DNA of 64,000 nucleotides, taken from Deltaproteobacteria bacterium (GTDB taxonomy: Bacteria > Myxococcota_A > UBA9042 > PHBI01). The position numbers were made by a program, and so were the translations under genes. Below are positions 15,773 through 25,500 of this stretch, piece after piece. Position 1 is the first letter of the stretch. Each line of letters begins with the position of its first letter. The notes under the pieces are model-generated. The model did not search any database, was not told the origin of the DNA, and saw only the letters and a list, made by a program, of their open reading frames with translations. The stretch lies in assembly GCA_020632715.1 (NCBI GenBank), contig JACKFA010000002.1, positions 293,501 through 357,500 on the forward strand, written 5' to 3'.

Positions 15773-16900
15773 ATGGTTGCGACGGCGACGAACGACAACG
15801 CGAAGAAGACGGCGAAGAGCGCGAAGCGCGCGGCCACGGGCGCGAAGACCGCCCCCGCCGAGGTCCGGAAGGTCCTCATCCGCCGCGGCGGCAGCTACGA
15901 CAAGCTCGAGCAGGTGTCCGAGCCCCCGAAGGCCCCCGCCGCCGGACAGGTCGCCATCGACGTCCGCGCCATCGGCGTCAACTACGCCGACGTCATGGTC
16001 CGCATGGGCCTCTACTCCTCCGCCAAGGAGTTCATCGGCTGGCCCATCACCCCCGGTTTCGAGGTCTCCGGCGTCGTCTCGGCCATCGGCGACGGGGTCG
16101 ACGACCTCGCCGTCGGCGACGAGGTCATCGCCGTCACCCTCTTCGGCGGCTACACGTCCCACCTCGTCGTCGACGCGCAGTACGTCTTCCCGAAGCCCAA
16201 GGGCGTCTCCTTCGAGGCCGCCGCCGGCGTCCCCGCCGTCATGCTGACCGCCTGGTACGCCGTCCACGAGCTCGCCCACCCGCGCCCCGGCGCCGCCGTC
16301 CTCGTCCACTCCGCCGCCGGCGGCGTCGGCGGGAGCCTCGTCCAGATCCTCAAGCGCGCCGGCTGCAAGGTCGTCGGCGTCGTCGGCGGCTCCCACAAGG
16401 TCGAGACCGCCCGCGCCCTCGGCGCCGACGTCGTCATCGACAAGTCGAAGGTAGGCAAGGGCCTCTGGCGCGAGGCCGAGCGCCACGCCCCCGACGGCTA
16501 CGACGTCATCTTCGACGCGAACGGCGTCGCCACCCTCAAGGACAGCTACGCCCACGTCCGCAAGGCCGGAAAGCTCGTCGTCTATGGCTTCCACACCATG
16601 ATCCCGAAGGAGGGCGGCCGCCCCAACTGGGTCAAGCTCGCCGCCGACTTCCTCCGCACCCCGCGCTTCTCCCCCCTCGAGATGACCCAGAGCTCGAAGA
16701 GCGTGCTCGCCTTCAACCTGAGCTACCTCTTCGATCGCACCGAGCTCTTCCGCCCCGCGGTCGCCGAGCTCACCGGCTGGCTCGAGGACGGCACCCTCCA
16801 GGCCCCGCCGACGACCGTCTACCCCCTCGCCGACGTCGCGCGCGCCCACCGCGACATCGAGTCCGGGAAGACCGTCGGGAAGCTCATCCTCGTGCCCTGA
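15773..16900 (+). CDS. MDR-superfamily oxidoreductase, VAT-1/quinone-reductase-like
   Basis: A 375-residue NAD(P)H-dependent medium-chain reductase without the structural zinc site. Family features are VAIDVRAIGVNYADVMVRMG, PGFEVSGVVSAIGDGVD, the nucleotide-binding HSAAGGVGGSLVQILKRAG and the VAT-1-like NLSYLFDRTELF. It probably reduces quinones or enones in the cytoplasm. The first 33 residues are an odd Lys/Ala/Thr-rich tail (NAKKTAKSAKRAATGAKTA) resembling histone H1 tails, absent from ordinary members. ATG 15773 follows a GGGAGCA ribosome site. It lies 85 bp downstream of the ArsR gene. Confidence 0.88.
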   Translation: MVATATNDNAKKTAKSAKRAATGAKTAPAEVRKVLIRRGGSYDKLEQVSEPPKAPAAGQVAIDVRAIGVNYADVMVRMGLYSSAKEFIGWPITPGFEVSGVVSAIGDGVDDLAVGDEVIAVTLFGGYTSHLVVDAQYVFPKPKGVSFEAAAGVPAVMLTAWYAVHELAHPRPGAAVLVHSAAGGVGGSLVQILKRAGCKVVGVVGGSHKVETARALGADVVIDKSKVGKGLWREAERHAPDGYDVIFDANGVATLKDSYAHVRKAGKLVVYGFHTMIPKEGGRPNWVKLAADFLRTPRFSPLEMTQSSKSVLAFNLSYLFDRTELFRPAVAELTGWLEDGTLQAPPTTVYPLADVARAHRDIESGKTVGKLILVP

Positions 16901-16953
16901 CGGCGCGACGACGACGGCCGCAGCGCGCTCCTCGCGTCATGTGAACACCGGGG

Positions 16954-16969
16954 TGAGCACATGTGCTCA
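16954..16969. promoter_or_regulatory. 16-bp perfect palindrome TGAGCACATGTGCTCA
   Basis: A perfect palindrome 100 bp ahead of the 17071 lipoprotein gene, in an otherwise gene-free 170-bp gap. It could be an operator for that gene or a transcription stop for the gene before it. There is no run of T after it, so an operator is more likely. Confidence 0.4.
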
Positions 16970-17070
16970 GCCCGGATGCTCTTTCGCGTTTTCAAGAGTC
17001 GTGGCCAGATGCGTCCCACACGCATCATCGCGCCGCTCCCACGGCGCACACTCCCCGACCTGGAGAACCC

Positions 17071-17574
17071 ATGACCTCGTTTGCTCGTCTCGTGGTGCCG
17101 GCGTTCGCCGTCCTCGCCCTCTCGCTCGGCGCCGCCGCCTGCGGGGGCGCCCAGCGCTGCCCGACGTCCGGCGACACGGCCCGGATCTACGACAACAACA
17201 CGCTGATGGCCGCCTACCGCGCCGACGGCGCCTCCCCCGAGGACAAGGGCGGCGGCACCATCGCCGTGCGCTACAACGACCTCGGCATCGTGCTCGTCGT
17301 CCGCGCCAACGCCGACCGCGAGCTCGTCCTCCTCTCGTCGATCTGGACCCACGATCCCAGCGTCGAGCTCACCGCCGACTGGCTCATCCAGATCAACAAC
17401 CAGAACAGCAACGGCATCGTGAAGGTGTACCTCGACAGCGACACCGATCTCGTGACCGAGCAGATCCTCCACGTCTCGAACGGCATGGGCCCCGAGACCG
17501 TGGCGGCGCAGACGCGCACCTTCGCGATGCGCTCCCTCGAGGTCGTCAAGGCGCTCTCCGGCTACATCAAGTAG
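17071..17574 (+). CDS. Lipoprotein with YbjN-like domain
   Basis: A 167-residue product with a lipoprotein signal (FAVLALSLGAAAC). The rest resembles the YbjN/T3SS-chaperone-like fold: a middle strand pattern (LGIVLVVRANADRELVLLSS), INNQNSNGIVKVYLDSDTDL with the alternation typical of that family, and a long final helix (AMRSLEVVKALSGYIK). YbjN proteins are linked to motility and stress but lack a defined biochemical role; the match is by pattern only. TGGAGA precedes the ATG. A clear terminator follows. Confidence 0.75.
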   Translation: MTSFARLVVPAFAVLALSLGAAACGGAQRCPTSGDTARIYDNNTLMAAYRADGASPEDKGGGTIAVRYNDLGIVLVVRANADRELVLLSSIWTHDPSVELTADWLIQINNQNSNGIVKVYLDSDTDLVTEQILHVSNGMGPETVAAQTRTFAMRSLEVVKALSGYIK

Positions 17575-17605
17575 CGCCGGCCCTACCGGCGGCGCGGAAA
17601 AAGCG

Positions 17606-17640
17606 AAGGCGCGACCCCCGCGAGGGGGCCGCGCCTTTTT
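17606..17640 (+). terminator. Rho-independent terminator
   Basis: AAGGCGCG and CCCCC pair with GGGGG and CGCGCCTT around a GCGA loop, followed by a T run, 32 bp after the stop of the 17071 gene. The reverse strand has an A run before the stem, so it may also stop the convergent gene. Confidence 0.9.
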
Positions 17641-17707
17641 GCCATCGGCGGTGGTGGGAGACATCACCCCGACGATGGCGTCGCGACTCGTAGGACTCCG
17701 CCCGAGA

Positions 17708-18193
17708 CTACGAGAGCGACAGGAAGAAGCGCACCTGGACCGGGCTCAGGAAGCGCGCGAGCGCGAGGTGGTAGGTGCGCGTCAGGCTCACGAGCTTCTG
17801 CTCGGCCGCGTTCACGCGGCGCTGCGCGGCGAGGATCTGCGAGGCGCGCGGGTGGCGGGTGCGCATGAGCTTCGCGAGCTTCGCCTCCGCCGTGGCGAGG
17901 GCCTTCTTCGCGGCCTTCATGTCGCGCGTGTAGCGCAGCTCGAGGGCCTGGGCCTTCTTCATCTCGGCGCGGCTGATGCCGACGTCGCGGTCGTGGTCAT
18001 CGCGCCGGTCGCCGCGGTAGCCGTCGTTCGAGCCGGGGCGCGTGGCCTCCGGGTGGTACGCGGGCGCCGGGGCGCTCGCGCTGTGGTCGCTGCCGCGGTT
18101 GCCGGCGTAGCCGCCGCCGGGGCCGGCTGCGAGCACCGGGGCGGAGGCGAGGGTCGTGAGGGCGAGGGAAGCGATGGTGAGGAAGCGGCGCAT
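17708..18193 (-). CDS. Secreted helical protein, paralogue of 35853-36302 (Spy-like?)
   Basis: A 161-residue periplasmic or secreted protein with signal MRRFLTIASLALTTLASAPV and a His/Asp/Gly-rich linker. The remainder is one long charged helix pair (RAEMKKAQALELRYTRDMK, LMRTRHPRASQILAAQRRVN) ending LSPVQVRFFLSLS. The start and end are nearly identical to the paralogue at 35853, while the middle differs. The L-[ST]-P-x-x-V/E ending recalls the LTxxQ motifs of Spy/CpxP periplasmic chaperones, but this is not established. A consensus sigma-54 promoter lies 41-56 bp upstream. ATG 18193 is chosen for the signal peptide. Confidence 0.78.
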   Translation of the reverse strand: MRRFLTIASLALTTLASAPVLAAGPGGGYAGNRGSDHSASAPAPAYHPEATRPGSNDGYRGDRRDDHDRDVGISRAEMKKAQALELRYTRDMKAAKKALATAEAKLAKLMRTRHPRASQILAAQRRVNAAEQKLVSLTRTYHLALARFLSPVQVRFFLSLS

Positions 18194-18233
18194 CAGGAAC
18201 CTCCGTGAGGAGCGGGTTGATGCAAACCCCTTT

Positions 18234-18249
18234 CGCAACCCGCGTGCCA
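18234..18249 (-). promoter_or_regulatory. Sigma-54 promoter (TGGCACGCGGGTTGCG)
   Basis: This matches the sigma-54 consensus TGGCACG-N4-TTGC at all conserved positions, with GG and GC exactly ten bases apart. Transcription would start near 18223, giving a 30-base leader to the ATG at 18193. An activator of the NtrC type would be needed; none is encoded in this window. Confidence 0.8.
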
Positions 18250-18268
18250 ACCGCATGTTGGGAATTCA

Positions 18269-18284
18269 AGTTATTGAAATAACT
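18269..18284. promoter_or_regulatory. AT-rich palindrome upstream of the sigma-54 promoter
   Basis: AGTTATT and AATAACT form a perfect inverted repeat with a two-base spacer (AGTTATTGAAATAACT), 20 bp upstream of the sigma-54 site and within the gap divergent to the FHA gene. It could be an activator or IHF-type site. The rest of the gap to 18436 shows no gene. Confidence 0.45.
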
Positions 18285-18436
18285 CGTGGTTCCTCGGTGG
18301 GGCGCCGCTCCGCGCAGACATCGCGCCGCGGCCTCTGCAGGCGCCGCAGCCACCGTCTGCAGAATCGGCAGCTCCCGACCCGGCGCGGCGCTTGATCGTT
18401 GAAGGCGCGCCCCGTTCCACGTAGCTTGGAGGCCGC

Positions 18437-19396
18437 ATGCACAGCGAGTCGCCAACCTCGCGCGCCCGAGCCGCCGCCCGCGCGGTCCCGGAGCGGCTCC
18501 TCGCCGGCGTGGCCCTCCGCCTCCCGAGCGGCCAGGTCGTGCTCGCGACCCACGGCGCCATCGTCGGCCGCCTCGCGAGCTGCGCCGTCCACGTCGACGA
18601 GCCCGGCATCAGCGAGGCCCACGCCCTCGTGAGCCTCCGCGCCGGCGCCTTCCGCCTGCTCGCCCTCCGCGGCCGCCTCGCCATCGACGGCGCGCTCGTG
18701 AAGGACGCCCCGCTCGTCCCCGGCCGCGAGATCCACCTCACCCCGCGCGACACCCTCCGCGTCGAGCGCGTGCAGCTCCCGCGCGCCGTCCTCGCCATCG
18801 AGGGCGACGGCCTCCCGCGCCAGGCCCTCCCGCCGTCCTGCGCCATCGTCACGAGCCCGCGCCTCCAGGTGACCCCGCAGTACCGCGACGACGCCGGCGC
18901 CTGGATCTGGTCGAACGGCACCGAGTGGAACCTGCGCCTGGCCTCGGCGAGCGGCGCGCGCCCCCTCCGCGACGGCGAGTCCTTCGAGGTCGACGGCAAG
19001 ACCCTCACCACCTCCCTCATGGAGCTCGAGGACGCCGGCGGCGCCACCACCTTCGGCCCGGTGCTCGACCTCGAGCCGCTCGTCATCGAGGCGCGCTACG
19101 ACGTCGTCAACATCCGCCGCGGCCAGCTCCCGCCCGTTACGCTCGTCGGCAAGCCCGCGCGCATCGTCTGCGAGCTCGTCCTCCTCGGCGGCGCCGCCGA
19201 CTGGGACGTCCTCGCGAGCGAGGTCTGGGACGACACCGATCGCGACTCGCTCCGCCGCAAGTTCGACGTCAGCATGGTGCGCCTCCGCCAGAAGCTCCGC
19301 GCGAGCCGCCTCCGCCCCGACCTCGTGCGCCCCCTCGGCACCGGCGTCGTCGAGCTCGTGCTGCACCCGCGGGACCAGGTCATCGATGCGTCCTGA
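18437..19396 (+). CDS. FHA-domain protein with C-terminal OmpR-type winged helix
   Basis: A 319-residue cytoplasmic regulator. Residues about 20-115 have the FHA pattern (THGAIVGRLASCAVHVDEP, ISEAHALVSLRAGAFRLLAL, LTPRDTLRVERVQL), a phosphothreonine-binding fold. The middle is of unknown type. Residues about 235-315 read as a winged helix of the OmpR/PhoB class (CELVLLGGAADWDVLASEVW, SLRRKFDVSMVRLRQKLRAS, RPLGTGVVELVLHP). This resembles EmbR in combining FHA and wHTH, but with the domain order reversed. The Ser/Thr kinase gene begins 28 bp later, so phosphorylation by that kinase is a reasonable inference. Confidence 0.82.
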   Translation: MHSESPTSRARAAARAVPERLLAGVALRLPSGQVVLATHGAIVGRLASCAVHVDEPGISEAHALVSLRAGAFRLLALRGRLAIDGALVKDAPLVPGREIHLTPRDTLRVERVQLPRAVLAIEGDGLPRQALPPSCAIVTSPRLQVTPQYRDDAGAWIWSNGTEWNLRLASASGARPLRDGESFEVDGKTLTTSLMELEDAGGATTFGPVLDLEPLVIEARYDVVNIRRGQLPPVTLVGKPARIVCELVLLGGAADWDVLASEVWDDTDRDSLRRKFDVSMVRLRQKLRASRLRPDLVRPLGTGVVELVLHPRDQVIDAS

Positions 19397-19423
19397 CGCG
19401 CCGCGCGCCAAGGCGGCGCCGGC

Positions 19424-22400
19424 GTGAAGGACGGCGGCCCCCTCGATTGGGGCGGCGGCTCCATCGCCGGCGACGACGCGCACCTGGGCGACAGCGCCTG
19501 GTCCCCCGCGCCCGCCGACCCGCCGCCCCGCGACGCCCCCGCGGGCGCCGCCGCCGACCGCTACGCGGCGGCCGGCCTCGTCGGGCGCGGCGGCATGGGC
19601 CACGTCTCCGTCGCCTGGGACCGCGTCCTCGAGCGCGAGGTCGCCCTCAAGATCGTCCGCCCCGACCTCGCCGCCGGGGCCGCGGCCGCCGCGCGCCTCG
19701 CGAACGAGGCCCGCGTCACCGCCGCCCTCGACCACCCCGCCATCGTCCCGGTCTACGACGCCGGCCGCACCCCCGACGGCGAGCCCTTCTACGTCATGCG
19801 CCTCGTGCGCGGCCACGCCCTCGCCGAGGCCATCGCGACCCGCCCGGCCCTCGAGGCCCGCCTCGGCCTGCTCCGGCAGGTGCTCGCCGTCTGCGAGGCC
19901 GTCGCCTACGCGCACCACCACGGCGTCGTCCACCGCGACATCAAGCCGCAGAACGCCATGCTCGGCGAGTTCGGCGAGGTGCAGGTCATGGACTGGGGGC
20001 TCGCCGAGCGCGTCGGCGCCGAGGCCTCCGGCGGCGTCGGAACCCCAGCGTACATGGCCCCCGAGCAGGCCGCCGGCGGCGTCGTGAGCGCCGCGTGGGA
20101 CGTCTGGGGCCTCGGCGTCGTCCTGCTCGAGCTCGTCGCCGGCGCCCCGCCGCGCCCCGGCGAGGCGCGCGCCGAGCTCGCCCGCGTCGCCGCGCGCTCC
20201 GGCGCCGACCGGCCGCCGCCCGAGCTCCTCGCCGTCATCGAGCGCTGCCTCGCGCCCGACCCGGCCGACCGCTACACCGCCAACGAGCTCGCCCTCGACC
20301 TCGAGCACTACCTCGACGGCCGCCGCGTCGGCGCCTACGACTACCCGCTCGGCGCGCTCCTCCGCCGCGCCCTGCGCGTCTGGCGCGTGCCGCTCGCCGT
20401 CGGCGCCGTCGCGCTCGCCCTCCTCATCGCCGTGCTCGTCGTCGGCAACACCCGCCTCAAGGACGAGCGCGACCGCGCCTCGGCGAGCCTCGCGCGCGTG
20501 CTCGCCGCGCAGGCCGAGAGCGCCTTCGAGGACGGCGACCTCCCGCGCGCCGAGGCCGCCGCCGCCGACGCCCTCGCCATCGACGTCGTCGGCGACGACC
20601 CGGCCGCCCGCCGCGCCCGCGCCTCCGCCCGCGGCGTCCTCATGGCCCGCTATGCGGCCCCGACCCTCGTCGCGCGCCACCCGCTCCCGAGCGGCTGCCC
20701 CGTGCCGCGCCTCGCCCCCGCGGGCGACGTGCTCGTCTGCGCCGGCGGCGGGCGCCTCGCCGCGTGGTCGCTCCGCCCGGAAGCCGCGAGCGACGACGTC
20801 CGCGCGCTCCGCCTCCTCTGGGAGGCCGTGAGCGACGCGGTCGAGGCGCGCCCGCTCCCCGCCGCGTCCCGCGTCATCGCGATCGGCCGCGACGAGGAGC
20901 TCCGGAGCTACGATCTCCGCACCGGGCAGATCCGCGAGCAGGTCCCGTGGAGCGGGACGACCCTCGCGCCGACCGAGCGCCACGCCGTCGCCCACAACTC
21001 CTCCCGGATCCTCGCCCACGGCCTCGCGGGCGACGTCGGGCCGCCGCTCTGGCACGAGCACCCCTGCCGCGACCGCGTGCAGGCGCTCGCCGTCGATCGC
21101 GACGAGCGCCGCGTCGTCGTCGCCTGCACCGACCTCCGGCTCCTCGTCGGGCAGCGCGGCGTCTACGCGATGACCCCCGCCGTCCCGACCGGGCCCGCCG
21201 CGTTCGGCGACGCGAGCCCGACGAAGCTCGCCTTCGGGCGGCGCGCCGGAGACGCCGACCTCCTCGCCTGGGGCGACGCCCGCGGGCGCCTCGGCCTCAT
21301 GCGCGTCGCCGACGACGGCGCCGTCACGGCGATCTGGCTCCGCAGCGTCCCCGCGTCCGTCGTGGGGCTCGTCTTCGACGACGCCGTCTACGCCGTGCTC
21401 GAGGGCGGCGGCGTCGCCATCGTCTCGCGCGACGGCGACGATCTCGCGGCCCTCCCGAGACGCGTCGCCACGCGCGGCCTCGGCGTCGCGGCGGGCGGGC
21501 GCCTCGTCGCGCTCTCCGACGACGCCCTCACGATCTGGCAGCGACCGGCCGTCTGGACCGCGCACCGTGTCATCGTCGCCCCCTCCGGGCTCACGGGCGC
21601 CACCCCGTCGCCCGACGGCGCCCGCCTCGCGGTCGCGACCGATGCCGGCAAGGTCGTCGTCTGCGGCCGCGACGGGGCGCGCGTCGCCGAGGTGAGCGCG
21701 TCCCCGGAGCTCGTGAAGCCCGTCGCCTGGACGAGCGACGGCGGCGCGATCGTCGGCACCTGGATGTCCCCCGAGTGCGGCGTCCAGCGCTTCGACGCGC
21801 GCACGTGGCAGCAGCTCCCGCGCCTCGAGGCCGGCGCCACCCGGCGCGTCGTGACGCTCGCCGGTGGCCTCGTCCTCGCCGTCGTGTACGGCGGCCACTC
21901 GCGCCTCTACCGCGGGGACGGCGAGCTCGCCGTCACCGGGCTCTGGGACGAGCCGCTCATCGACGCCAGCACGAGCGCCGACGGGCGCGTCGCGGTGCTC
22001 GTCCCCGAGGCCGGCGCGTACGTCGCCCTCCTCCGCGCGGACGATCCCGGGCGCATCGAGCGCCTCGCGACCACCGCGCCGACCTACGCCGCCGACATCG
22101 CGATCGACGGCCGCGTCGCCCTCGCGCGCCCCACGTCGCTCGCCCTGCGCGACCCCGCCACGGGCGCCGAGCGCGAGGTCGAGGAGGCAGGCGCGCGCGT
22201 GCTCGACGTGGCCTTCAGCCCCGACGGCGCCCTCCTCGTCGGCGGCGGTGACGACGGCACGGTCGCCGTGTGGGCGGCGGCCACCGGGGAGCTCCTCGCG
22301 CGCATCCGCGGTCACCGCGAGCGCGTGCCGCACGTCGCCTTCTTCCCCGATGGGCGCCTCTTCACCACGACGAGCTGGGACGGGACGGTCCGGGCCTGGG

Positions 22401-22480
22401 ATCCGGCCGCGCTCACCGCGCCGCCGATGCTCCTCGCCGCGCGGGTCGCGGGCTGGGGCGGGGACGGCGACGCCCGCTGA
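19424..22480 (+). CDS. Transmembrane Ser/Thr protein kinase with extracytoplasmic beta-propeller
   Basis: A 1018-residue Pkn-type kinase. The catalytic domain (residues about 45-300) has GRGGMGHVSVAWD, VALKIV (Lys76), HRDIKPQN (Asp172), MDWGLAER (Asp190, DWG rather than DFG, common in this bacterial group) and GTPAYMAPEQAAGG. A single membrane helix is near 320-342 (LAVGAVALALLIAVLVVG). After a short helical region the C-terminal 600 residues form WD40-like repeats, for example VAFSPDGALLVGGGDDGTVA and FFPDGRLFTTTSWDGTVRAW. The start is a GTG. It is cotranscribed with the FHA regulator and likely reports an envelope signal to it. Confidence 0.93.
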   Translation: MKDGGPLDWGGGSIAGDDAHLGDSAWSPAPADPPPRDAPAGAAADRYAAAGLVGRGGMGHVSVAWDRVLEREVALKIVRPDLAAGAAAAARLANEARVTAALDHPAIVPVYDAGRTPDGEPFYVMRLVRGHALAEAIATRPALEARLGLLRQVLAVCEAVAYAHHHGVVHRDIKPQNAMLGEFGEVQVMDWGLAERVGAEASGGVGTPAYMAPEQAAGGVVSAAWDVWGLGVVLLELVAGAPPRPGEARAELARVAARSGADRPPPELLAVIERCLAPDPADRYTANELALDLEHYLDGRRVGAYDYPLGALLRRALRVWRVPLAVGAVALALLIAVLVVGNTRLKDERDRASASLARVLAAQAESAFEDGDLPRAEAAAADALAIDVVGDDPAARRARASARGVLMARYAAPTLVARHPLPSGCPVPRLAPAGDVLVCAGGGRLAAWSLRPEAASDDVRALRLLWEAVSDAVEARPLPAASRVIAIGRDEELRSYDLRTGQIREQVPWSGTTLAPTERHAVAHNSSRILAHGLAGDVGPPLWHEHPCRDRVQALAVDRDERRVVVACTDLRLLVGQRGVYAMTPAVPTGPAAFGDASPTKLAFGRRAGDADLLAWGDARGRLGLMRVADDGAVTAIWLRSVPASVVGLVFDDAVYAVLEGGGVAIVSRDGDDLAALPRRVATRGLGVAAGGRLVALSDDALTIWQRPAVWTAHRVIVAPSGLTGATPSPDGARLAVATDAGKVVVCGRDGARVAEVSASPELVKPVAWTSDGGAIVGTWMSPECGVQRFDARTWQQLPRLEAGATRRVVTLAGGLVLAVVYGGHSRLYRGDGELAVTGLWDEPLIDASTSADGRVAVLVPEAGAYVALLRADDPGRIERLATTAPTYAADIAIDGRVALARPTSLALRDPATGAEREVEEAGARVLDVAFSPDGALLVGGGDDGTVAVWAAATGELLARIRGHRERVPHVAFFPDGRLFTTTSWDGTVRAWDPAALTAPPMLLAARVAGWGGDGDAR

Positions 22481-22560
22481 CGCGCTCCCAGCCGCGCTCT
22501 GCGGCCTCCGTAGGGTCCATGAAGGGTGGCGCCGCCGCGGCCGACCGCTACGGTCGCATC

Positions 22561-25500
22561 ATGCACGCACACCGTCTCCGCCTCGTCATCGTCGCCGGCC
22601 TCGCCGCCTCCGCCGTCCTCGCCGCCTGCGATCAGCAAGGCGGCGGCGAGCCCTGCATCCCCGGCAACCAGTACTGCAGCGACGACGGCCTCCAGGCCCT
22701 CGAGTGCAACGCCGCCGGCGACGCCAAGGAGGTCATCGCGACGTGCTCGGCGGACCTCCCCTGCCAGCGCGTGAGCGGCGCCGTCGCCGCGTGCGGCGAG
22801 GGCTCCTGCGAGCCGAACAAGCGCTTCTGTCAGGGGCTTCAGATCCTCGGCTGCTCGGCGGCGGGCGTCCCGACCGGCGTCGTCGAGACCTGCGGCGCGA
22901 ACGAGGCGTGCCGGATCGAGGCCGGCGTCGCGACCTGCGTCGGCTACGAGCCGTGCACCCCGGGAGCCGTGCGCTGCAACGCGACCGCGTCGGCGGTCGA
23001 GCAGTGCCGCGCCGACGGCCAGGGCTTCGAGGTGCAGCTCGGCTGCGACAGCGGCGAGCGCTGCGTCCCCTCCGGGTCGCTCGCCGGGTGCGAGGCGATC
23101 GTCCCGACCTGCGAGGACGACCTCGGCTGCCGCCTCGGCGAGTACTGCGACCTCGCGACGCACCACTGCGTGGCCCAGGTGTGCACGCCCCTCGCGCGCT
23201 CCTGCAGCGCCGACGGCGACATCCTGCAGTGCGACGGGCACGGCGCCGGCACGGTCCTCGAGACCGAGTGCACGGACGGCCAGACGTGCACGGGCTCGGG
23301 CGCGTCCACCGCCTGCCGCTGCATCACGGCCGCGTCCCAGGCCTGCTACGACGGCGACGTCTACGCGGTCGACAGCTGCGGCGCGCGCGGTCAGCGCGTC
23401 CAGAACTGCGCCGAGCCCGAGACGTGCTCCGTCGTCGGCGGCGTCGCCGACTGCCGCCTCCGCGCCACGTGCGAGGTCGACGCCCACTGCCCGGCGGGCA
23501 ACTACTGCGACACGGCGACGGGCGCCTGCGCGGCGCGCACGTGCACGCCGTCGTCGCGCGAGTGCCAGGGCGGCGACGTCTGGGCCTGCGACAACCACGG
23601 CGCCGCCTTCGCCCTCGAGACCGAGTGCGTCGGCGGGCAGGCGTGCGCCGTGGTCGGCGGCTCGGTGAGCTGCCGCTGCGGCGCCGGCCAGAACGCCTGC
23701 TACGACGGGGACGTCTACGCCTTCGACAGCTGCGGGACGCGCCTCCAGCGGGTCGAGAACTGCACCGAGCCCGAGATCTGCGGCGTCGTCGACGGCGCCG
23801 CGGCCTGCGCCCTGCGGACGACGTGCTCGCAGGACGCCCACTGCCCGACCGGGAACTACTGCGACACGGTCGCCGGCGAGTGCAAGCCGCGGGTCTGCAC
23901 GCCGGGCGCGACCTCGTGCCAGGGCGGCGACGTCTGGCAGTGCGACGACCACGGCGCCGCCGCGGCGCTCCTCACGGACTGCGCGGGCGGTCAGGTCTGC
24001 ACGACCTCGGGCGGCCCGCACTGCGCCTGCACCTCGTCCGGCGCGCGCGGCTGCTACGACGGCGACGTCTACAACCTCGACAGCTGCGGCAACCGCCTGA
24101 ACCGCTACGACGCCTGCACCGAGCCCGAGACGTGCGTCGAGGACGGCGGCACGGCCACCTGCCGACTGCGCCCGACGTGCACCTCGAACGCCGAGTGCTA
24201 CTCGAGCCAGTTCTGCGACGTCGCGAGCGGCGCGTGCCGCCCGGACGTCTGCTCGTTCACGGGCGCTTACTGCAACGGCGCGCTCGTGCAGCAGTGCCGC
24301 CCGGACGGGAGCGGCGTCGACACGAACGACACGTGCACGGGCGGCGAGGTCTGCGTGACGCTGTCGACGACCTCCGCGCAGTGCCGCTGCGCCCCGAACG
24401 CGTACCTCGGGTGCTCCGACACCGACATCTGGTGGTTCGACTCGTGCGGCGCGCGGAAGACGCGCTCCGAATACTGCACCGAGCCCGAGGTGTGCCAGAC
24501 GGGCGGCGACGGGCAGCCGTTCTGCAGCGTCCCGCTCACGTGCGCGGCCGACACCGGGTGCGCGAGCGGCTACTTCTGCCAGGACGCGACCTGCACGCCG
24601 TGGCTCTGCACGCCCGGGCAGCGCGTGTGCGATGGGGCGCGGGTGCTCGCCTGCAACGCGCGCGGCTCGGCCTGGGAGGCGTACGACGACTGCGTCGGCG
24701 GCGAGGTCTGCGACGCGTCGGGCGGGGCGGCGGTGTGCCGCTGCACGCCGAACGCCTACCTCGGCTGCTGGAACGGGAACGTCGAGCGCTTCAACAGCTG
24801 CGGCGTGCCCACGAGCGTCGCGCAGTCCTGTCCGTCGGTGAGCCCGTGTGCCGAGCGGGCGACGGGGCCGGAGTGCCGCTCGCGCGAGGCGTGCGACACC
24901 GACGAGGAGTGCGACGCGGGCGACTTCTGCGACAACGAGGTGTGCGTGCCCCAGGTGTGCGCGCCGAGCGAGCGCTTCTGTAGCGGCGAGACCATCCGGG
25001 AGTGCGACGCGCGCGGCTCCGAGAGCGCGCTCGTGACCGACTGCGGCGCGGGAGAGCTCTGCGGCGCGGGCGACGGCGGGCCCGAGTGCGGCTGTGTCGA
25101 CGACGTGGCGCTCGCGTGTGGCGCCGACGGGAACGTGCACCACGTCGACTCGTGCGGCCGCGAGGGCGCCGTGGCCAGCGTCTGCGCGGCGCCGCTCGTC
25201 TGCGTGCCGAACGGGATCGGCGCGATCTGCTCGGGCGCCGGCTCGTGCGGCTCGAGCTGCGTCTGCGCGGACGAGGGCGAGCTCGCGTGCGCGTACGGCG
25301 ACGTCTACGCGGTGTCGTCGTGCGACGAGCCCATCGCGCTGGTCGAGCAGTGCGCGGGGCAGATCACCTGCAACACGTTCGGCGGCGGCCCGGCGTGCCG
25401 GAGCTCGGTGGCGCGCGAGGACGCGCCCTACTACGAGCGCTCCTGCCCGCTCGTGCACCAGATCGAGCACCCGACCACGCTCGACGCGGACTGCCGCTGC

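Noticed and set aside
19991..19999. DWG in place of DFG as a sign of a dead kinase
   Set aside because: The metal-binding Asp is kept, and DWG is frequent in kinases of this bacterial group; all other catalytic residues are present.
18266..22333. Open frame of 1355 codons antisense to the kinase gene
   Set aside because: It is Ala/Gly/Asp/Glu-rich with no motif, while the plus strand has complete kinase motifs. It is a shadow of codon bias.
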